NCBI RefSeq assembly: GCF_023502235.1
Contig: NZ_JAMFLY010000001.1
Location: 620,001 to 684,000 of the forward strand
Direction of reading: 5' to 3'
DNA length: 64,000 bases
Source: Flagellimonas myxillae
Lineage (GTDB): Bacteria; Bacteroidota; Bacteroidia; Flavobacteriales; Flavobacteriaceae
The notes beneath the pieces were generated by a model, which was given only the letters and a program-made list of their open reading frames with translations, did no database searches and was not told where the DNA came from. This document shows, one piece after another, positions 56,501-63,320 of this stretch. The number at the start of each line of letters is the position of its first letter. Position 1 is the first letter of the stretch. A program made the translations under genes and the position numbers.

Positions 56501-56668
56501 GTGGATCAAATGGTTTCCAAGCTTAGAAGTAAGTCAAAGGAGAGTAAAACGGTTGCGCTTTTGTTGGCCCTTTATGATCAGGACGCGGAAAAAATAAAAT
56601 CCTTGAACGATTCCCTAAAATGGGAAAATGGACAATTGGAATTGCTCAAGTATGCCACAGGGCAATAA
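53567..56668 (+). CDS. DUF5107-TPR secreted protein
   Basis: 1033 residues if the TTG at 53567 is used, giving (M)KRITSLLWIISLSAVAQ, a proper signal peptide just after the stop of the upstream gene. An ATG at 53498 is in frame but would overlap that gene by 59 bp and bury the signal peptide. DUF5107 occupies about residues 20-400 (GGKVWGAIEKSTGNEF; GIIGHHPGTATPVDY; CIVGNLDLPSRTYW). TPR repeats fill the rest (DKALDFANTALQLDTYNPQA; GKAAEYAKKALAFNAYNLNA). The N-terminal part is closely similar to the edge-truncated PUL-1 protein at 1-996. Function inferred only: sugar-domain plus protein-interaction scaffold. Confidence 0.85.
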   Translation: MKRITSLLWIISLSAVAQNATISEEIRQLDTYGFSAPNPVPILTENPKIFPYFKFEEYAHAPQKQGWKVVKLENQYIEVYVLPEVGGKVWGAIEKSTGNEFLYRNEVVKFRNIAMRGPWTSGGIEFNFGIIGHHPGTATPVDYKMKTNDDGSVSCIVGNLDLPSRTYWQVEIRLEGDKAYFETNASWYNGTPLNQSYYNWMTGAAPATNDLEFFIPGNGYLEHNGTWQKWPIDDQGRNLALYRNNDFGPAKSYHIVGDYKNYFGGYYHDSKIGFGHLSPYEEMPGQKLWLWALSRAGGIWEDLLTDTDGQYIEFQAGRLFNQYFPGAENPVTQANFDPYVMDSWQELWFPIKEIGGMEAASEYGVLNMERNGDSATMGINALQAFNQPLQIFINGEEASLENLEMAPMEVFEKTFECKDTDTLEIYLGADKLEYTSVSKTLLKRDFVYNPEIKPSAIEQLYHEASEAMKFREYALADEKLADLFALDATHPNALLLAGEGEYRKTRYDKALDFANTALQLDTYNPQANYLAGISYWAQKDALNALEYLGWAARSIQFRSVSFAQMAEIHLNRNDLGKAAEYAKKALAFNAYNLNARQVLLVVYRKQNNTEAFNKQLKKVFKISPINHFATFEEILFQKGGMAAIKEGVQNEFPNETLLELALEYLNLGQDKTAVELLELNGTDSKSKLFLAYALKNSEKSNALLLELANESPDFVFPYRRETIPVLEWAVMTNSDWKFKYFLAQNFLAVGQKEKAIALLRDCGNAPDNDSFYIFRAKVLADDTYQNNLADFTTALNLDKNHWKNWDDFVLFHLENKENAKALELAKKGYRKFPDNYNIGLSYAKALVTNSNYSQAIKVLRNLNILPFEHASESKRVFDRAHFNLAKQNLDKGQFAKAIPLLEATKEWPENLGIGSPFNPDNRQSDYLLGLCFEKTGNQEMAKTHYEKTANYTKENGDKLGKNELFKLLALKKLGRSQKVDQMVSKLRSKSKESKTVALLLALYDQDAEKIKSLNDSLKWENGQLELLKYATGQ

Positions 56669-56713
56669 ACCTACCGGCTTGATTCCTTGGGAAGGAGAGG
56701 TTAGGATACCTTT

Positions 56714-57328
56714 TTAGATATTCGAGTATTGCAAGGGTACATTGATTTTCCAGTCAATGACCTTCATTAAATTCTTGCATATCTTTCTTCCTAACTTCCG
56801 TTGTTCCTTTTCATTTTCGGCACTAAGGCAAGTTCCAATGCATTTTACCAAGTGCAGTCCTTTTTTGGAGTGGTGTTCCAGTAGTTTTTCCGTTGCCACA
56901 TCGGCTTTTGGACAAAGGAAGACAAGTCCATCAAAGCCCTTTTTACACTCCAGTTTTTTAAGGGTTTGGGGCAAGGTGTCATGCTCAAATTGGTGTACCA
57001 GAATTTGGAATCCCTTTGCCTGTGACTCTTCCAAAATGCCCTCCACAATCGCATGATAAGTAAGTAAGCCGTGTTTGGGCAGGCAAATCAGAATTGTGTC
57101 TGATTTCTGTTTTCGAAGTGCACAAGCAGCCTTGTTGGGTGTATAGTTATGGGTATTGGCCAGTTTTCTTAGTTTCTCCTTGGTCAGTTCGCTTATCTCG
57201 CTACTGTCGTTCAAGGCTTTGGAAACTGTGGAGATGGAAAACCCGGAAATTTTGGCCAAATCCCTTAAGTTGGCGTTGAGAGGGGTGATTGTTGGATCGG
57301 TCGTTTTATTGTTGATGATACTTTGCAT
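56714..57328 (-). CDS. Short LacI-family regulator (HTH plus partial sensor domain)
   Basis: 204 residues, against about 340 for a full LacI protein. The HTH is clear (LRDLAKISGFSISTVSKALN, then NYTPNKAACALRKQ). The following region resembles the first half of the periplasmic-binding-like sensor (TILICLPKHGLLTYHAIVEG; GFDGLVFLCPKADVATEKLL) and stops about where the second subdomain would begin. It is either a truncated gene or a half-size regulator. It ends 45 bp from the convergent DUF5107-TPR gene and follows the nucleotidyltransferase by 51 bp in the same direction, so it is probably the last gene of a three-gene operon. Confidence 0.75.
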   Translation of the reverse strand: MQSIINNKTTDPTITPLNANLRDLAKISGFSISTVSKALNDSSEISELTKEKLRKLANTHNYTPNKAACALRKQKSDTILICLPKHGLLTYHAIVEGILEESQAKGFQILVHQFEHDTLPQTLKKLECKKGFDGLVFLCPKADVATEKLLEHHSKKGLHLVKCIGTCLSAENEKEQRKLGRKICKNLMKVIDWKINVPLQYSNI

Positions 57329-57379
57329 GCTTTCAATTTATAAGCTTGTTGATTTTTTGTGTTTCCAAACCCCTACACC

Positions 57380-58267
57380 TTAAGCTGAATCCCAATCCAA
57401 CTGCTGATAGTTTGTTTTTAAAAATTCCTTTACGGCGACGATATCTTCTTTTGCGGTAAGATCTGGCACATGCTCAGAAAATGGGATTCCTATAGCTGTG
57501 AGCGGATGGTCTTTGAGCATGTTTAGGAAGGCAGTTGGGAGTTCCTTTTCGTTCCTTTCCTCATTAACTGGACAATTTTTGAGATAGGGATAAAGCATTT
57601 CGCCTTGAAATTTGAAGGCGTTCATGCTTACTCTAAGTTTGCCAGAGGCGTCCCTAAATTGTTCCACCATATCTTCGGAGGGCTTTTCAACGATTTCCAA
57701 AAGATGTCCATCACCATCAAGTTTGGCCAATGCAAATCTTGAGATGCGTTCCATCGGAAAGAGCATGGCGTCCCTATCGTAGCCAATAAAGGCATTGGGG
57801 CTCTCTGTGGTTCTTAGGGCAGCCAAAGCTTCAACAGAGTATAGGTTATCGCTGTTGCAAACAGAGTATGGGACACTGTTCAATTCTGGGAATTGCTCCA
57901 CAGCCTGAAACAGCGCATCCGCCGTACCAAAAGGCTTTACCCTTCCCTCGGGGATAAATTGGATGGCGAAGGAAATCTTTAATCCATTCCATGGATTGTC
58001 TTTGTCCTTGCTGCCGTAATATTCGCGAAACAGATTTCCTTGTTCGCCAATCACAATATAGATGTTCTCGTAGCCAGCGCGCTTGGCGTTGTAGAGCACG
58101 TAATCCATCATAGGTCGACCTTCCTGACCCACGGAAATAAGTCCCTTGCTTCGTTCGTTGGCTTGTTTAATGTCTTCATTACTGAGCCCTGCTTCGGGTT
58201 TCGCAGTTTTTTTCATCCTCGAGGATGCTCCCCCGGCCAATATTACCAAGTTTGGGTGTCCGTTCAT
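57380..58267 (-). CDS. Sugar-1-phosphate nucleotidyltransferase
   Basis: 295 residues of the NTP-transferase fold. The nucleotide-binding signature is LVILAGGASSRMKK at the N-terminus; PFGTADALFQAVEQFP and YSVCNSDNLYSVEALAA mark the sugar-phosphate and metal site; LEIVEKPSEDM is the later conserved phrase. These enzymes join a sugar-1-phosphate to NTP to form an NDP-sugar. It abuts the GHMP kinase gene with no spacer (TAA then ATG), so kinase and transferase are coupled and should act in sequence. Which nucleotide and sugar are used cannot be read from the sequence. Confidence 0.87.
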   Translation of the reverse strand: MNGHPNLVILAGGASSRMKKTAKPEAGLSNEDIKQANERSKGLISVGQEGRPMMDYVLYNAKRAGYENIYIVIGEQGNLFREYYGSKDKDNPWNGLKISFAIQFIPEGRVKPFGTADALFQAVEQFPELNSVPYSVCNSDNLYSVEALAALRTTESPNAFIGYDRDAMLFPMERISRFALAKLDGDGHLLEIVEKPSEDMVEQFRDASGKLRVSMNAFKFQGEMLYPYLKNCPVNEERNEKELPTAFLNMLKDHPLTAIGIPFSEHVPDLTAKEDIVAVKEFLKTNYQQLDWDSA

Positions 58268-59371
58268 TTATATCAGTGTTTTTAGTTTGGGTTCTAAAAT
58301 TTGTGCTCCTTTATCTACTTGTACCGCATATGCATCTTTGGCACCTGCCTTTATAAGTGCTTGGATTACCTTGTCCTGTTCCCCGTCCCTGGCCAATACC
58401 ACAATGCTTCCTCCTCTTCCGGATCCCACAATTTTGGCACCAAGCGCCCCTGCGCCCAGTGCGCCGTCCACCATGGCATCGATGCGTGGAACCGTGATGT
58501 TCAGGTAGTTTTTAAGAACATTATGGTGTTGGTTCATAAGGTTCCCAATTTCAACAGGATCCAATTCATTCCTTTTAAATTCCTTAAGTGCTTTTTGGGT
58601 TACATCATGGTTGAGTACCGCCGCATCCAGAAATATTTTGAGCTCATCGGATACGTAGTTCCGATACTTGGGCAGATCGGCTTTGGTAACTTCACTTATT
58701 TCAAAATTGGGAAGTTTTTCCTTTACCTTGTTTATGGCCAAAAGTGCCTTTTCCTTTAGTTCGCCAAGTACTCCGGTCGTATCCTTCGGAATACCAGATT
58801 CGGCCACAATTAGGCCGGTTAGCGGTTTGTGGAATACCTCAAAATTTAGATTTTCACCTGTTTCCAAATAGATGATGCCTCCTAGACCAATGCTGTACTG
58901 GTCCATTTTGCCACCAGGTGCACCGTGAAAGGTTACTTCGGCCTCGTAGGCTACCTGGGAAACAAATTCTTTAGTGACCGGGACGTTACATCCGTAGGCG
59001 GTAACCAAAAATAGCGTCCATGTAATCAATAGGGCACTGGAACTAGATGTACCGGAATTGATGGCCACATTTCCCGAGATGGTAAGGTCGTAGCCCCCTT
59101 CCGGAAAACAATCAAAACGTTCAAGAATCTGTAGGGCTGCCATAAGGTGATCACCTTTTTTGACTTTGGACGGCATGGCATTTAGGTCAATCACCCTTTG
59201 TCCGTCAATATCTGGCATATTGATCACCAATTTTTCAGTTGTGTTTTTTGTTGCGGACAATTGAATGTGACGGTCAAATGCACAGGCAATAACTGGAAGA
59301 CCTAGATAATCTTGATGGTCTCCGAACAGACATGTTCTTCCAGGCGCTATTGCGACAATTTTTTCCTTCAT
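58268..59371 (-). CDS. GHMP-family sugar kinase (galactokinase-like)
   Basis: 367 residues. Motif 1 is IAPGRTCLFGDHQDYLGLPV (like the galactokinase PGRxNLIGEHxDY), motif 2 the glycine/serine loop INSGTSSSSALLIT, motif 3 KIVGSGRGGSIVVLA; GAPGGKMDQYSIGLGG is also typical. GHMP kinases of this kind phosphorylate a sugar at C1. Candidate substrates include galactose, GalNAc, fucose or a uronic acid. The gene begins the minus-strand operon whose 168-bp divergent promoter region holds two LacI-type operators, so expression should respond to the PUL-2 sugar. Confidence 0.88.
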   Translation of the reverse strand: MKEKIVAIAPGRTCLFGDHQDYLGLPVIACAFDRHIQLSATKNTTEKLVINMPDIDGQRVIDLNAMPSKVKKGDHLMAALQILERFDCFPEGGYDLTISGNVAINSGTSSSSALLITWTLFLVTAYGCNVPVTKEFVSQVAYEAEVTFHGAPGGKMDQYSIGLGGIIYLETGENLNFEVFHKPLTGLIVAESGIPKDTTGVLGELKEKALLAINKVKEKLPNFEISEVTKADLPKYRNYVSDELKIFLDAAVLNHDVTQKALKEFKRNELDPVEIGNLMNQHHNVLKNYLNITVPRIDAMVDGALGAGALGAKIVGSGRGGSIVVLARDGEQDKVIQALIKAGAKDAYAVQVDKGAQILEPKLKTLI

Positions 59372-59416
59372 TTTTTGGTAGGTCAGATGTAGGTTGATGA
59401 AAGCTCAATTTTGGGA

Positions 59417-59451
59417 CAAAAATAAGGTCTATCAACCAAATATGAGAGCAA
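59417..59451 (-). promoter_or_regulatory. Candidate flavobacterial promoter for the kinase operon
   Basis: On the minus strand, TATTTTTG (59424-59417) is a perfect TAnnTTTG -7 box, and TTG (59451-59449) lies 24 bases upstream, slightly long for the -33 spacing. The leader to the kinase ATG would be about 40 bases. The operators at 59464-59500 stand just upstream. Confidence 0.45.
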
Positions 59452-59463
59452 GATATAAAAAAA

Positions 59464-59500
59464 TGTGTACGTTAACACAAAATTTGTGTTAAGGTACACA
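59464..59500. promoter_or_regulatory. Paired LacI-type operators in divergent promoter region
   Basis: TGTGTACGTTAACACA (59464-59479) and TGTGTTAAGGTACACA (59485-59500) are inverted copies of one 16-mer differing at a single base, 21 bp centre to centre, so that together they make a 37-bp near-perfect palindrome. They lie between the kinase gene and the lacI-family gene. Related single sites occur at 40615 and 61413. Confidence 0.88.
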
Positions 59501-59522
59501 AACCACGACTTCCAATTTTGGA

Positions 59523-59530
59523 TATATTTG
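59523..59530 (+). promoter_or_regulatory. Candidate -7 box of the lacI-family gene
   Basis: TATATTTG fits TAnnTTTG exactly and ends 10 bp before the ATG, so the transcript would be nearly leaderless. No TTG is seen at the -33 position; the second operator (59485-59500) occupies that area, consistent with autorepression. Confidence 0.4.
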
Positions 59531-59539
59531 TGTAAACGC

Positions 59540-60571
59540 ATGAAAAAAAACACCACAATTAAGGACATAGCTAAGTTGGCAGGTGTGTCCATTGGCACTG
59601 TAGACCGGGTTTTGCACAATAGGGGCAGAGTTTCAAAAAAGGCATTGGAAAAGGTGAACCAAGCCCTAAAGGAACTTGAATACACGCCTAATCCGATAGC
59701 TAGATCGTTGAGAAACAATGTGGTCTATACGGTCCAAATACTTATCCCGGACCCAAAGAAAGACCCGTATTGGTTGCCATGTATGCAAGGGGTAACGGAA
59801 CTTATAGAGGAATTTGCTGCGTTTCACCTCAATTTTGCGGTCCACACCTTTGATCCTTCCAAACCGCAGTCTTTTTCCAATATGGGGAATAAATTGTTGG
59901 AACTAGGTCCGGATGCCATCATGTTTGTTCCTTTGTTCGGGAAAGAAAGTACCCAACTGCAAAAGCAACTTTTTAAACGCGATATTGTATCTATTACCTT
60001 CAATAGTCCTATTAAAGACCATTTTCACCATCACGTGGGCCAAGATTTGTTCTTGAGTGGACGGGTAGGGGCCAAACTGGTGTCGGGTCTTGTAAAGGCA
60101 CCCTCGCAACTAGCCATAATCCATGTGGAAGAAGCTTATAACAATGCGGCCCATATGCAAGAAAAGGAAAATGGGTTCCGGTCTTATTTTCAGGAGGAGG
60201 AAACTGGCTACGATATCAAAACTTTGACCTTGAAGACCAAGGAAATTAGGGAACAATTTGACAAAGTCGTACAAACACACCCCGAAATAGAGGCGTATTT
60301 TGTGACCACCTCAAAAACCTATGAGGTAGCCAATGCGTTGACCCAATTGGGAATTCGGAAAGCCGTGATTGGATATGACCTTATACCAAACAATGTCAGC
60401 TGTCTTCAAAAAAATCAGATTCAGTTCTTGATACATCAGGCCCCAAAAAAGCAGGCTTATCTCGGTTTGCGTAGTCTTGTGGAAAAACTACTGTTCAACA
60501 AAGAATTGGCGAAGGTCGAACTTTTGCCTATCGACATCATAAATTCGGAAAACGTAAAAAGTTACCTGTAG
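59540..60571 (+). CDS. LacI/PurR-type transcriptional regulator
   Basis: 343 residues from ATG at 59540; the frame continues upstream to 59465 through the operators, but the HTH starts directly at KKNTTIKDIAKLAGVSIGTV, so the later start is right. The hinge helix region is NPIARSLRNN. The sensor is a full periplasmic-binding-like domain (VQILIPDPKKDPYWLPCMQG; AYFVTTSKTYEVANALTQLG; VIGYDLIPNNVSCLQKNQIQ), similar to the sugar-binding type. It most likely binds the TGTGTTAACGTACACA-type operators beside it and is released by a sugar or sugar phosphate from the PUL-2 glycan. Confidence 0.92.
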   Translation: MKKNTTIKDIAKLAGVSIGTVDRVLHNRGRVSKKALEKVNQALKELEYTPNPIARSLRNNVVYTVQILIPDPKKDPYWLPCMQGVTELIEEFAAFHLNFAVHTFDPSKPQSFSNMGNKLLELGPDAIMFVPLFGKESTQLQKQLFKRDIVSITFNSPIKDHFHHHVGQDLFLSGRVGAKLVSGLVKAPSQLAIIHVEEAYNNAAHMQEKENGFRSYFQEEETGYDIKTLTLKTKEIREQFDKVVQTHPEIEAYFVTTSKTYEVANALTQLGIRKAVIGYDLIPNNVSCLQKNQIQFLIHQAPKKQAYLGLRSLVEKLLFNKELAKVELLPIDIINSENVKSYL

Positions 60572-60584
60572 CTTGATTACAGGA

Positions 60585-61250
60585 TTACCCCATCAATTCC
60601 AGAGTGCCGAAGGTAGCGGGAACATGGAAATCTGGCGTTTTTCGCTTAGGATCTATCCAGGTAAGCCAATTTAGGGTGGATTGACCACAATTTTCATCGG
60701 GCAAGGCTTCACAGTGTCCCAGATAAATTCCCGCCAAGATTCGGTTTTGATGAATCAGGCCCAGCTGTTCCAAGGATTCCTTACTGATTCTTACATCGAC
60801 TTGATAATCCTCAGGTCTAATTTGTGCAGTTGCAAAAAGATGTCCTTTCGGCCAACTCCAGTTGTAATCAAAATCCCTGTGGAAGGATGCCGTATAGTCC
60901 AAGATTCTCTCCGAAGGGTCAATTTCCAAACAATAGTAGGTTTGCAATTTTGGATCCTGGGCTAGGAAGATTTCCACTCTTTCAGATTGCACCACGTCCA
61001 TTTTTCCACCTTGACCCTCAAAAATGAGCACCTTGGGATTGGTTACCTGATATCTCAGAAAGAGATACTCGTAGTTGTGAAGAGCCCTAAATGAGATTTT
61101 GGGGCAATCCGCATCCCCCCAAGGTTGGGAAAAATGTTGAAGAACTTGTGCCCGTTCCCACAATTGGCTACTTGGGAATTTTATTAATTCTTCGGCTGGG
61201 TCTATTCTTTGAATAGCATATACATCTGCTCCGACGTCTAAAATTTTCAT
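60585..61250 (-). CDS. CBM9-like carbohydrate-binding protein
   Basis: 221 residues without signal peptide. The DOMON/CBM9-like beta-sandwich shows YEYLFLRYQVTNPKVLIFEG, VQSERVEIFLAQDP, YYCLEIDPSERILDYTASFH and ILAGIYLGHCEALP. Such domains bind sugar ends in larger xylanases; here the domain stands alone and cytoplasmic. It is convergent with the LacI gene (13 bp between stops) and divergent from the GH123-type gene. A role as a sugar-binding or unknown accessory protein is inferred. Confidence 0.75.
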   Translation of the reverse strand: MKILDVGADVYAIQRIDPAEELIKFPSSQLWERAQVLQHFSQPWGDADCPKISFRALHNYEYLFLRYQVTNPKVLIFEGQGGKMDVVQSERVEIFLAQDPKLQTYYCLEIDPSERILDYTASFHRDFDYNWSWPKGHLFATAQIRPEDYQVDVRISKESLEQLGLIHQNRILAGIYLGHCEALPDENCGQSTLNWLTWIDPKRKTPDFHVPATFGTLELMG

Positions 61251-61380
61251 GCTGCAAAGGTTATGAAATTATAACAAATAGGTGATGCCTGACCGAAGGT
61301 TGTACGAGGCAGCTGCAATCGTAGGAAAGTGTTATAATTCTTGGATTTTGTTAAGAGTTTGGATGTTTTTGGATTCTAAA

Positions 61381-61411
61381 TTGGAGATTTCAAAGTAAAT
61401 TCTGATATTTG
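61381..61411 (+). promoter_or_regulatory. Candidate promoter of the GH123-type gene
   Basis: TTG at 61381-61383, 20 bases, then GATATTTG at 61404-61411 (one mismatch from TAnnTTTG). The spacing matches the flavobacterial consensus. The expected start of transcription, around 61417, falls inside the operator that follows. Confidence 0.6.
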
Positions 61412-61412
61412 G

Positions 61413-61428
61413 TGGTAACGTTAACACA
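61413..61428. promoter_or_regulatory. LacI-type operator over the GH123 transcription start
   Basis: TGGTAACGTTAACACA; its reverse complement TGTGTTAACGTTACCA matches the operator at 40615 in 13 of 16 positions, including the first 11. It overlaps the predicted +1 of the candidate promoter, a natural place for a repressor. Confidence 0.7.
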
Positions 61429-61446
61429 AATTATAACATCCTTAAA

Positions 61447-63213
61447 ATGAGACTTTTAAAACCAACCCTATTTTTACTGTTCCTTACGATTTTTTCATCA
61501 TGCCAAAAACAAGAAAAAATTCTGGTTTCGGCCACCTATGAAGAACCTGCGGATCCATCGCCGGACCAAAATTCCGATTGGGACGCTACGGCCGAGGGAC
61601 TCAATGCCAGTTTTGTGTCCACTGGGGTACGGTTTGTAAAAAGTGTCAAACCCAATATCCAACCAAAGACAAGCTGGAAGATGGAAGCATGGAAAGGGGA
61701 GCGGGTTTCTGCCCAAATGGTGGCATGGACGAAAGATTCCTTGGTGAACGTTAGGGCCACGGTATCGGATTTCGAATCTGAATCCGGCGATATATTGGGT
61801 AGCGGAATTGCCCAGGCCCGTTTTGTAAAATATGTGATCACGGATGAATTTGCAGATGGCTGTGGCTATAGAAAACCCGAAGATTTTGCAGCCTCCTTGG
61901 CCGCAGATGCGCTGGATACGGTTTCGAGCTATACCGTAAGGTCTAAGGAAACCAGACCACTTTGGCTCACTTTTGATGTGCCCAGTGATGCCAAACCCGG
62001 CCTTTACAAAGGGACTGTGGCTATGGAAATCGAAGGACAAAAAAAACAAAACTTTGAATTGGCGTTGAAGGTCTTGGATAAAGTACTGCCACCTCCGTCC
62101 GAGTGGGCGTTTCATCTGGATCTATGGCAAAACCCCTATGCCATCGCGAGGTATTACAATGTGGAACCATGGTCACCAGAACATTGGGAGTTGGTAAAAC
62201 CAGGGATGAAGCGTTTGGCGGATGCCGGACAAAAAGTGATTACGGTGTCTTTGAACAAAAGACCTTGGGGCGGACAGACCTTTGATCAATTTGAAGGGAT
62301 GATCGAATGGAAAAAACAGAAGGATGGAACTTGGAACTACGATTTTACCCATTTTGACAATTGGGTGCAGTTTATGATGGACCTTGGGGTGAAAAACCAG
62401 ATCAATTGCTATTCCATGGTGCCATGGGGCAATGAGATTTACTATTTCGATGAAAAGGAGAACAAGGAGATCAAAGTAAAAGCTGCTCCGGGAAGTGAGG
62501 AATATGAAGCCTTGTGGGTACCTTTCTTAAAGCAATTCAAAACCCACTTAGCAGAAAAGGGATGGTATACCATTACTAGAATGGCGATGGATGAACGCGG
62601 ACCTGAAGAAATGAAGGCGATGTTGGGACTACTGGAAGCGCATGCCCCGGAACTTGGGTTTTCACTTGCGGACAATCATAAAAGCTATAAGCTCTATCCG
62701 AACCAAATGAAAGATCTGTCCGTGGCTTTTGGGGCTACGGTGGATGCAGAGGATTTGGACCTGAGAAAAGAAAGGGGTTACATAAGTACCCACTACGTAT
62801 GTTGTGCGGATAAATTCCCGAATGTATTTACTTTTTCGGACCCTTCCGAAGGTGTTTTTATTGGATGGTACAGCATAGCTGCCGAGTTTGATGGATTCTT
62901 GCATTGGTCTTACAACAGTTGGGTAGAAAACCCATTACAGGATTCCCGATTTAGGGCTTGGCCTGCCGGAGATACCTACCTGGTTTATCCCGATAACCGG
63001 ACTTCGATTCGTTTTGAGACTCTAAGGGAAGGAATCCAGGATGCTGAGAAAATTCGGGTTCTCAGGGAAGATTTCACAAAAAGAAACTTGGAAGGTGAGC
63101 TGGACAAGTTGAACAAGATTGTGGAGGCTTTCAATATCACGGAGAAACCGGAAAACTTGGAACAGATGCTAAATGATGCCAAGAAGGAATTGAATGAATT
63201 GGCAAGTAAATAG
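61447..63213 (+). CDS. GH123-type glycoside hydrolase lipoprotein (DUF4091)
   Basis: 588 residues with lipobox LFLTIFSSC (Cys19). N-terminal beta-sandwich to about residue 215 (RPLWLTFDVPSDAKPGLYKG), then a (beta/alpha)8 barrel with the GH123 acid pair Asp382-Glu383 in ITRMAMDERGPEEM, plus GFLHWSYNSWVENPL near the end, and a C-terminal helical part. GH123 members with known activity are exo-beta-N-acetylgalactosaminidases that use substrate-assisted catalysis; the specificity here is inferred. The promoter carries a LacI-type operator, tying it to the kinase/nucleotidyltransferase operon. Confidence 0.85.
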   Translation: MRLLKPTLFLLFLTIFSSCQKQEKILVSATYEEPADPSPDQNSDWDATAEGLNASFVSTGVRFVKSVKPNIQPKTSWKMEAWKGERVSAQMVAWTKDSLVNVRATVSDFESESGDILGSGIAQARFVKYVITDEFADGCGYRKPEDFAASLAADALDTVSSYTVRSKETRPLWLTFDVPSDAKPGLYKGTVAMEIEGQKKQNFELALKVLDKVLPPPSEWAFHLDLWQNPYAIARYYNVEPWSPEHWELVKPGMKRLADAGQKVITVSLNKRPWGGQTFDQFEGMIEWKKQKDGTWNYDFTHFDNWVQFMMDLGVKNQINCYSMVPWGNEIYYFDEKENKEIKVKAAPGSEEYEALWVPFLKQFKTHLAEKGWYTITRMAMDERGPEEMKAMLGLLEAHAPELGFSLADNHKSYKLYPNQMKDLSVAFGATVDAEDLDLRKERGYISTHYVCCADKFPNVFTFSDPSEGVFIGWYSIAAEFDGFLHWSYNSWVENPLQDSRFRAWPAGDTYLVYPDNRTSIRFETLREGIQDAEKIRVLREDFTKRNLEGELDKLNKIVEAFNITEKPENLEQMLNDAKKELNELASK

Positions 63214-63320
63214 TGATTGATAAAAGACGATTTTACACTGAATTATAAAGTAGCCAAAATAAGAGGAAATCTTGGATGGGCACTATCCAAAATCTATTTT
63301 CTATAGGAATTGAACTGAGC

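Noticed and set aside
59529..59544. Third operator-like site TGTGTAAACGCATGAA at the lacI start
   Set aside because: Only 11 of 16 positions match and it overlaps the start codon and -7 box.
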